In this document: piece after piece, positions 57,771 through 64,000 of the stretch
How positions within the stretch are numbered: the first letter of the stretch is position 1
Layout: each line of letters begins with the position of its first letter
Source: Trichobilharzia regenti
Taxonomy: Eukaryota > Platyhelminthes > Trematoda > Strigeidida > Schistosomatidae
Length of the DNA: 64,000 nt
Direction of reading: 5' to 3'
Assembly: GCA_944472135.2 (NCBI GenBank)
Contig: OX235263.1
Location: 1,099,517-1,163,516, forward strand
The notes under the pieces: model-generated
The model's database searches: none
The model's input: the letters and a program-made list of their open reading frames with translations, nothing else
Told to the model about the DNA's origin: nothing
Made by a program: the position numbers and the translations under genes

Positions 57771-58199
57771 CTCCACGTTTTGTAAAATTTTTGGACCATA
57801 TATTTTGATGATTAACAAAATCCGAGTAATTCTGCTGAAGAAGCTGTGGCTTACACAGCACACTGTAATTAATTTAATTAATTTATAATGAATCAATCTG
57901 ACTTTGCGAGCACAGATCATTCAACACCTTGACAATCAGATGCCAGAAGCACGTTTCCCGCCTAATCCAGAACTATATGTCCACAATTTCTGGAGCGATG
58001 CCCTTGATACGACGGATTTATAAGTACTGTCTCTTGGAATTAAATCTCCTGATAGTCATATAAAAGTCGATAAAATGGACATACAAGTTTAGCTTAAAAA
58101 CATTTATATTTAGCCTGGAGACTTGATGCCTTCATCAAATGAGGAGGTTAACAGATTGAAGTCAAAGATAGTCGACTGTCGTTACAAATACATGAATAG
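57771..58199. other. No gene recognised
   Basis: Decayed sequence, probably PLE 3' end (57920-58020 contains endonuclease-tail-like fragments). No intact feature. Confidence 0.4.
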
Positions 58200-59850
58200 T
58201 AGATGTAGTACAATTGGTATTTTAACCATAAGGATGCGAGAAGAGTAAAGGGAAGTAAGAAAATATTGATATCCAAACCCGAGAAAAGTTCAGGAGTCTT
58301 CATCGGGAATCTGTCTCATTACTTTAACAAAATAGAGACATTATTATATGATGGACCGAAATTTCAGAAACTATCAGTTAAAAACGATATAATGGAGAGG
58401 ACCTAGAGACCGTTAACAGAACCTTTAAAAATTGAAAAGAACAAGCCAATACTTCACCAGCTTCGTATAAAACCCTAAATTCTGTCGGTACGGTATAGCT
58501 TACCACATATTCATAAAAATGGCTTGCCATTTAGACCAATCTTAGATATGTCTAGTTCACTATGCCACTCAACTAGAAAGTGACCGTTGCGATATTTACA
58601 ACCGCAGCACATCCAACACGTAAAAAAAGGCGTAAAAGACAGTTTTGGGTTTGTGGAAAGAATTGGAGAATTAGGCGTGAAGGATAAGTACATGATATCT
58701 CTGGATGAATCTTCCTTATTCATCAGCGTGCCTTTGATGGAGACGGTGGATTACAACATATGTGGTGAATTGATAAAGCAAGGTATAGGGACTGGCATTC
58801 CTGTGTCTTCTCTGAAGGAACTTCTGTTCAATATAGAGGTATATAGACGGTCAGATGGCGTTGCCAAGGAACACCAATAGATGCAATCCTAGAGAACTTT
58901 TTCCTGGTGAAAATAAAGAATAGATCCGTGAAAAGTGTAACAGATAATCTTGATTTCTATTGCTATCATGCTGATGATAGTATTTATGGAAAGAAAATGA
59001 GGTAAAGCACACATCGGAGGAATTCAATAAAGTACATCCATTCATAAGTTTAACCAAAGAAGAAGAACAAAGCGACTCTGTTTCGCATTTGAACGTATGA
59101 ATAATCAAAAGAGCAGACGGAAGAATATGTAGATCATTGCGTTGGAGACCTACACCAGCCGGACAATATGCTCATTTTCTGGGTTTCGTCCCTCTACAAT
59201 ACAAACGTGATTTGGTTAGATGTTTGATTATATGCTCATGTGAAACAGCAAATAAAGTCGATATTATTCGTGATCTACTAAGTAGAAACGGAAATCCAAC
59301 CAACTATTTGAACAAACACAGGAAACTTAACAAGTAGAAAACCGAAGGTGCCCACAGCTGCCGAAATATCAGCGTTCCTAAGATTGCTATCCACAGAAGA
59401 CGTAAATGGTGAAATTTTTTCACAACGTCTGAAAAAAGCTACGGACACTGTTAGGTTACACTGTCTAATCAACGAACACATAGATGAATAAATAAAGACG
59501 AAATATCATGGCTGGCCTCTCCTATGTGTATTTACGGGCTCAACTTATCGTGCAAACCTAGTGACGATGGGTGCACAATGAGGCAAGTTCATTGTCGACT
59601 TCCAGAACATTTCCCATCTAGGTTTGGCAAAGATGTGAATGATGCTGAACACACTTCAATACTAGCTCATCTCATGGATACTGACTGGGCATCTTGTTGA
59701 CTCGAATAAAGCTTTTAAGGCTATTTATCGTATTTCGCCCAACCTCTCGCATGATCCTTGAGTACAACTTTTAGATACAACAAAGGCGATTGAAATTCAC
59801 ATGAGAAAGCCAAACGTGTTTTCAAAAGTAATTTTTACAGCCCCTTTCTT
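58200..59850 (+). pseudogene. Penelope-like element, whole-length relic
   Basis: Traces in order: LISKPEKSSGVFIGN (N-terminal motif, about 58268), LPHIHKNGLPFRPILDMSSS (about 58500-58560), KDKYMISLDESSLFISVPL (motif A, 58680-58740), RRSDGVAK (motif B), FYCYHADDSIYG (catalytic HADD box, about 58955-58990), and the endonuclease C-terminal tail (about 59600-59830). It lost its central EN motif and has many frameshifts, but almost the full domain order is visible. Confidence 0.72.
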
Positions 59851-60094
59851 TGCTGTGGCTGCTTTGCTTTACAAACAATTTTCCCCCTTCCCCTTGTAAC
59901 TGTCATTTGACTTCGTCACTTTTCACAGTCCTAGCTAATTCAATTAAGTTGTCTGTATATTACGTAATTCTACTGAGTTATCCTATTTTTCTTGGTCCTG
60001 TTTATTATACAAATCTCTTGGTTATGTAATATCCTGTTGCTAATGCCTTTGAATTAACTTAGCGTGAATCCCATAACTAATATTCATCTCATTA

Positions 60095-60320
60095 ATTTGT
60101 GGATGGTGACTATCAGTGGAATCCACCAGGGTGGACACTTCGTCTTATTTGGGACTCTTCACAGCTGGATGTACCTGGATTTCCCAGTGAGTGATGATGT
60201 TCCCACCATTGAGGCTTGAACCCAGTGGCCAAAATTTTCAAACACCAGCCAAAGCGTTATCCAACAGACCACTTGAGCAACGAGAGCCACCTGAGATCGA
60301 GCACTGCAATCCAATCAATC
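60095..60320 (-). mobile_element. Hammerhead SINE (family A), minus copy, decayed
   Basis: The complement reads gtggctctcgttgctcaagt, ggtctgttggataacgcttt, a tRNA-like head with gggttcaagcc, then a damaged hammerhead and ggattccactgatagtcacc. It shares a centre near 60310-60330 with the plus copy, so the two are head to head. Confidence 0.75.
60113..60180 (-). ncRNA. Hammerhead ribozyme relic, inactive
   Basis: The core box is disrupted (ctgtgaagag instead of ctgangag) and gaaa reads gaag. The cleavage region is gtccaccctgg instead of gcgcatcctgg. Stem I and the closing region remain. Confidence 0.7.
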
Positions 60321-60680
60321 GACGGGAAAATCAAAAATTCAATTCAATAATTAATATGACCCGTTGCACAAGAGGTGGCTCTCGTGGCCTAAGTGGTCTA
60401 GTAGATAACGCTTTGGCGTTTGAAAGTATGGGCACTGGGTTCGAGCCTCGGTGGGAACATCATCATTCACTGAGAAATGCAGATACATCCAGCTGACGAG
60501 TCCCAATTAGGACGAAATGCGCATCCTGGTGGATTTCACTGCTAGTCTCCATCCACCAATTAAATTCTAATTATATGCCCAGATATCGTCGAAGCATCTG
60601 CACAAAAAGTCGACATGTCAACATAAGGTGGAGCACTTCGGTTCAATCGACCGACGGAAAAATCTCAAATTCAACAAAGT
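60310..60680 (+). mobile_element. Hammerhead SINE (family A), plus copy, full length
   Basis: In order: aatcgacgggaaaatcaaaa, cccgttgcacaagaggtggc, the tRNA-like head ggcctaagtggtctagtaga with taacgctttggcg and box B gggttcgagcc, the hammerhead (60479-60542), accaattaaattctaatt, then gtcgacatgtcaacat and the 3' part gcacttcggttcaatcgacc, ending at aattcaacaaag. This is the most complete unit in the window. Confidence 0.88.
60479..60542 (+). ncRNA. Hammerhead ribozyme, intact core
   Basis: The core boxes ctgacga (position 7 is C, which is allowed) and gaaa are intact. Stem II is gtcccaattaggac, the stem III segment atgcgcat is self-complementary, so stem III can form between two molecules, and the cleavage triplet AUC precedes ctgg. 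In stem I, catccag pairs with ctggtggat through a 3-base insertion, the only irregularity. The outer gcag/ctgc pairing is present. It is the best candidate for an active ribozyme. Confidence 0.85.
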
Positions 60681-61051
60681 ATTCATGCCTTCTTCAAAAC
60701 TTGAATATCTTGTTATTGACGTTCATTAGTGAATTGTTTCTATTAATTTCAGCCTCATCATTTCACCCTCCTTCTATATACTTAATACTGGTTAATTAGA
60801 ATAACCACTAGATTAGTAAACAGTGTGATGTAAAAATAACTTTATATGCTAGTGTAAAGCCGACGATGAGGAATTAACTGAACAAGGAATGTCGGTTGTT
60901 TTTTCTGAAACCCGCGTAAATGGGAATTGGGAAAATTACTTCTGAAATCAATAGTTATCGCAAGTTGTAGCTGTATGTAGGTAGGTAGTTAGGTAAGTAG
61001 CTAGTTATTACAATAATGATATTAGAAATAAAATTATATTGATATACATAC
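60681..61051. other. Intron sequence, no other feature
   Basis: Non-coding. It includes GTAG-rich repeats (about 60980-61010). The donor of the 34.6-kb intron lies at 61051-61050 (minus). Confidence 0.6.
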
Positions 61052-61159
61052 CTGTGAATGTACTGACACTATTTGCAAATCCCATTACCAAACCTGAGAA
61101 ATTGGGAGCTAAATCGATTACATTTACAGCATAGCCTGCGACTGCCAGACCTGAGAATC
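61052..61159 (-). CDS. SLC17-type transporter, internal exon
   Basis: The acceptor is cttttcccacag (AG at 61161-61160), the exon 61159-61052 is 108 bp, and the donor is cacag/gtatgt. It enters and leaves in phase 1 and encodes about 36 residues: GFSGLAVAGYAVNVIDLAPN and SGLVMGFANSVSTFTG. This is the SLC17 signature of small residues, then G-x-x-x-N-x-x-D-x-x-P, then the G-x-x-x-G-x-x-N segment that spans transmembrane helices 10 and 11. The next coding exon is at 26483, and the residues across the junction (STFTG / ILSTF) continue the family alignment without a gap. Earlier exons were not found in 61160-64000. Confidence 0.9.
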
Positions 61160-61449
61160 CTGTGGGAAAAGAAAAATTCAGGTGAACGGAGTAATATTAA
61201 CAGTATACATATATGTATATATCAAGCTATAATGAACAGATTTTAACATACATTTGACATTCAACCGGAAACACCTTTGTCCAATTATGATGTCAGTATA
61301 AAACACAGAAATACACAGGGTTGTTGACATCACAATCATAACGCAAATAGACACACTGTCAAAGAATCCACTGTGAATTAACATTTTCTAAAAAAGCTTG
61401 AGTAATTGAATCCTTATATTACAGTTTCTGTGTCTGCTAGGTTAATTGC
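61160..61449. other. No gene recognised
   Basis: Intron sequence with a short ATATGTATAT run. No further transporter exon was visible. Confidence 0.5.
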
Positions 61450-62460
61450 GTAGGGTTTCCTGCTTGTTTGACCAAACAAAGAGGAAACAAAACTGCCCTA
61501 GACTAGACTGTTTTACCTATGTACGGAGATTCCACGAATTGCAGGCTCAGCCAAATGACCAATGCAAAAGTGTAAAGAGAGCTGGCTGCCTCTTTCTATT
61601 ATATTTAACAGCTAGTGGCACCTCCCCCCATCAGTACTAGACCCTTGCGCAATGGAGCCAGCGCCTCCTGACTTATGGACACGGATCCCGACCTCCAATC
61701 CACACCATACTGCATAAGACACTACTTCATACTGGCCTCAGCTAACAGTTGCCATACTGCGCCTCGCGATAAGGATTACCAGTCCTCCGCTGCCACCCAG
61801 TAACCAGTTGTTATTGGCCAGGTCCTCTATTTTTTTTTTTGATTTTTTACAGCTTGATTCCACACTGTATTTTTGGTACAAGTGTGGAATTTTCAGCGTG
61901 GATATCGGTAGCCCAAATTTTGCAGGTCGAACATAGATATCAGGTGTGCGCCGGCGTGGGCTCGAACCCCGGACCATGTGCATGGTCGGGAGAGTCCTAA
62001 CCACTGTGCCACTGACGCACAGGAATCCTCAGAACTTCTCACTACCGATGCCCCATACAACGCAAAAAGCCTAGGACGTCACGGCTGCTTCCTCAAGACT
62101 AAGTAACCGGACGTAAGTGTCGTCTCATGTCCGCGACAGGTCTTTACTGATGCTCGGGTTGCCTTCTCTATAAGCCTCAACCAGTGGTCAACACTTGGAG
62201 GCGCCAGCCGCATGTAACCACACCCCTATGCGCGGGCGAATTCCTTCACGTTGATACTGAGAGCACTGGGAGGAACAAAATAGCCAAATCGAGGGCTTCG
62301 GCGAATGAAGCCAGTATCAGAAAGCACACGATGGTCAAAGACTTTTACATCTCGCCCCGCATGTAGGGCCTTCTTGCTAAGCGACGGGCAAAAGCACACC
62401 GGGCATTTGGATACCTTCATAGAGCCATAGTTACCCTTGAGAGAAAACAAAACTGCTCTA
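61450..62460. repeat. Unclassified GC-richer block, split by SINE B
   Basis: Base composition is clearly richer in G and C than in the flanks. The block opens near gaggaaacaaaactgccct (61481) and closes near gagaaaacaaaactgctct (62439), a direct repeat of about 19 bases with two to three mismatches. It contains no recognisable protein domain, and SINE B (61845-62025) interrupts it. It could be the remnant of an LTR or other element, but I cannot classify it. Confidence 0.4.
61845..62025 (-). repeat. SINE family B
   Basis: The complement carries the head gcacagtggttaggactctc, box B ggggttcgagccc, gcacacctgatatctatgtt, cctgcaaaatttgggctacc and the 3' end gaaaattccacacttgtacc, then ggaatcaagctgtaaaaa. 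It has an A-rich tail (complement of the T run at 61831-61845). Confidence 0.8.
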
Positions 62461-63479
62461 TTAAAACGCTAAAATTTATAACTCACACTTTTTACCCGAA
62501 CGTAGAATCGAAAAACGTAGGTAAACAGATGGAGAGATTACGTTAGTGATAATAATTTCTCATTTGGCTTCACGATTTAACTGGAATTCATCATGTTTCC
62601 TGAGACATTTAGGGCATTAACTACCTGTGTAGTATACTCACTGATATGGATTTATTCCAGTGGTAGATAGAGATGACGTGAATGACTCATTTTCATGCAA
62701 AACATTTAAAAATAAACACGCTGAATGCCTAAAATACAATCTCAGTTCAACAATCACTGGAGAGAGTAGGATACAATTTAGAACCACAAATAACATTTTT
62801 TCATTATAACTTTGGGTCCCGAATATATAACAGAGGACTTCAGTAGAATATTTCCATTTCAGTGCGTTCTCTGCATCCCTTTTTGATTGCCTTCACGACT
62901 CCGGGTAGGCTTCTACTACCAATTCACACAATCTCACCCATGTCAACCTTTTACAAAAGCCCAAACTTGCCATTTCCCACACGGGTTCCACTCGAGGTCC
63001 TGGGGTGCAATGTCACTCGACGTTCTTCTCAGCGAGTATCCGTATTTTTGAGAAATAGGCTCATGGTTGATACGTTGATAGAGCTCTTAGATGAGTCTCT
63101 TTTACAGCCGGCTATCTGACCTTCACTATCAAAACATTGAAAGAAACTGTCGATGAAAGCTTGTAGTGGACCCTCGGGAATGCTTTCCAGGAAATTAGAG
63201 GTAAAAGAACAAGAAATTCAGCAAATATGTTGATCTTTTCAGCGATTTCATTCTCTAAAGTAGATGTACAATCGCATTTATATACATTAGTTTACATGGA
63301 TATAATTATTTTTTATTCAGTTCCACATAGTAACGAAGTATATAATAATTTTCAACTTGATATGAAAGTTTGAAGGTACGAATATAGATTACAAGAGGCT
63401 TAGAGAAAAGATTACATAGGATTAGAAAACAGTTACAACGTATTCACAATTAATATGTGATACCTGAAGAAATAATTTT
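62461..63479. other. No gene recognised
   Basis: Intergenic or intron sequence. An open frame at 62862-63119 follows a splice-acceptor-like ttccatttcag, but I recognise no domain and it is short. The rest is AT-rich. Confidence 0.4.
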
Positions 63480-64000
63480 AAAGGCGAATTAAATCAACTT
63501 GATATGAATTACAAGAGGTTTAGAGACAAACCAATATGGAAGGGCCAACTGACAAACTTCTACAGTTGGACACCTATCAGCCGTAAAAGAACTCTCATCA
63601 TCTCGCTAGCCCATCGTACCAGCAGAATTTGTAGTGATGACTGTTTAGAAAAAGTGCTCCTATTTCTCAAAATGGAAAAAGGTGAAACCAAAATCAAAAG
63701 GTGAAGAATACACTTCAGTGTTAAAGAAAACACTTTATCTGAATCCAGAATTCAGTAGAGACCTGGCGGCAGATATCCTTAAAAGGAGAATCTCCAATTA
63801 GCTGAAGAAGACTTTTCCGGCAGCAACACTATGAGTGACATTCTCTAGCCGTCCACTACCTCGGAGTAATAGAAAGGGCAGACTTCCGCATATGACTACT
63901 TCAATGTGCATTTATCAGTTCACCTGCTTTCACCAAGCTACATACATAGGTCGTTCTATGCAGGTCTTATCAAAACGTATTGGAGAGCATCATCCAGCAT
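63480..64000 (+). pseudogene. Penelope-like element, C-terminal region, runs off the window
   Basis: 63504-63704 reads DKPIWKGQLTNFYSWTPISR, KRTLIISLAHRTSRICSDDC (the PLE post-RT motif Q-x-x-N-F-x-S-x-x-P and K-R-x-L). 63720-63900 is a linker with stops, and 63901-64000 begins the endonuclease with CIYQFTC and ATYIGRSMQVLSKRIGEH. It is the same lineage as the fragment at 825-1166. The window ends within the GIY-YIG domain. Confidence 0.78.

Noticed and set aside
62862..63119. Open frame after a splice-acceptor-like sequence, considered as an upstream exon or a retroelement piece.
   Set aside because: It is on the plus strand, opposite to the transporter, and has no recognisable family; a weak resemblance of its complement to an RTE 3' region was not convincing.

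Overview
The window looks like intron-rich, repeat-packed genomic DNA of a schistosomatid flatworm (Schistosoma or a close relative). The evidence is AT-rich sequence, SINE-like units that combine a tRNA-like promoter with a hammerhead ribozyme (the organisation known for the schistosome Sm-alpha family), many Penelope-like element (PLE) fragments, RTE-clade retrotransposons of SR2 type, a Merlin DNA transposon, and GT-AG introns. The species cannot be fixed from the window alone. Nothing prokaryotic, viral or CRISPR-like was seen.

The left third (1-21.6 kb) carries four copies of one small secreted cysteine-rich gene family in two large inverted duplications. Palindrome A has 3.1-kb arms at 1-3111 and 5095-8199 around a 2.0-kb spacer, and holds copies 1 (+) and 2 (-) tail to tail. 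Only the mature-peptide exon is visible in each. Palindrome B has arms of about 2.6 and 3.3 kb at 14281-16870 and 18300-21585, and holds copies 3 (-) and 4 (+) head to head, each with a TATA box, a signal-peptide exon, a 0.3-kb intron and the cysteine exon. All four genes share one 12-cysteine spacing that reads as two consecutive knottin-like (inhibitor cystine knot) modules. Copy 4 is intact, but a retrotransposon sits just upstream of its promoter. Copy 3 has a clean promoter but a 1-base deletion in its cysteine exon.

From 26.2 to 61.2 kb the window is one host gene on the minus strand, an SLC17-type (sialin / vesicular glutamate transporter-like) major facilitator. A 108-bp exon at 61052-61159 and the terminal coding exon at 26227-26483 are joined by a phase-1 intron of about 34.6 kb. 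Upstream exons lie beyond the right end or were not found.

That intron and the flanks are filled with mobile elements: PLE pieces (reverse transcriptase and GIY-YIG endonuclease, often with inverted terminal repeats), RTE fragments, one non-LTR RT fragment, a Gypsy integrase with its LTR, a solo LTR, a complete but internally deleted Merlin element nested in a PLE with an 8-bp target duplication, and at least five SINE-like families. Several insertions keep exact target-site duplications, so the order of nesting can be read. All coordinates and alignments were made by eye. Percent identities are estimates, and boundaries of decayed repeats are good to about 10-50 bases unless an exact duplication is stated.
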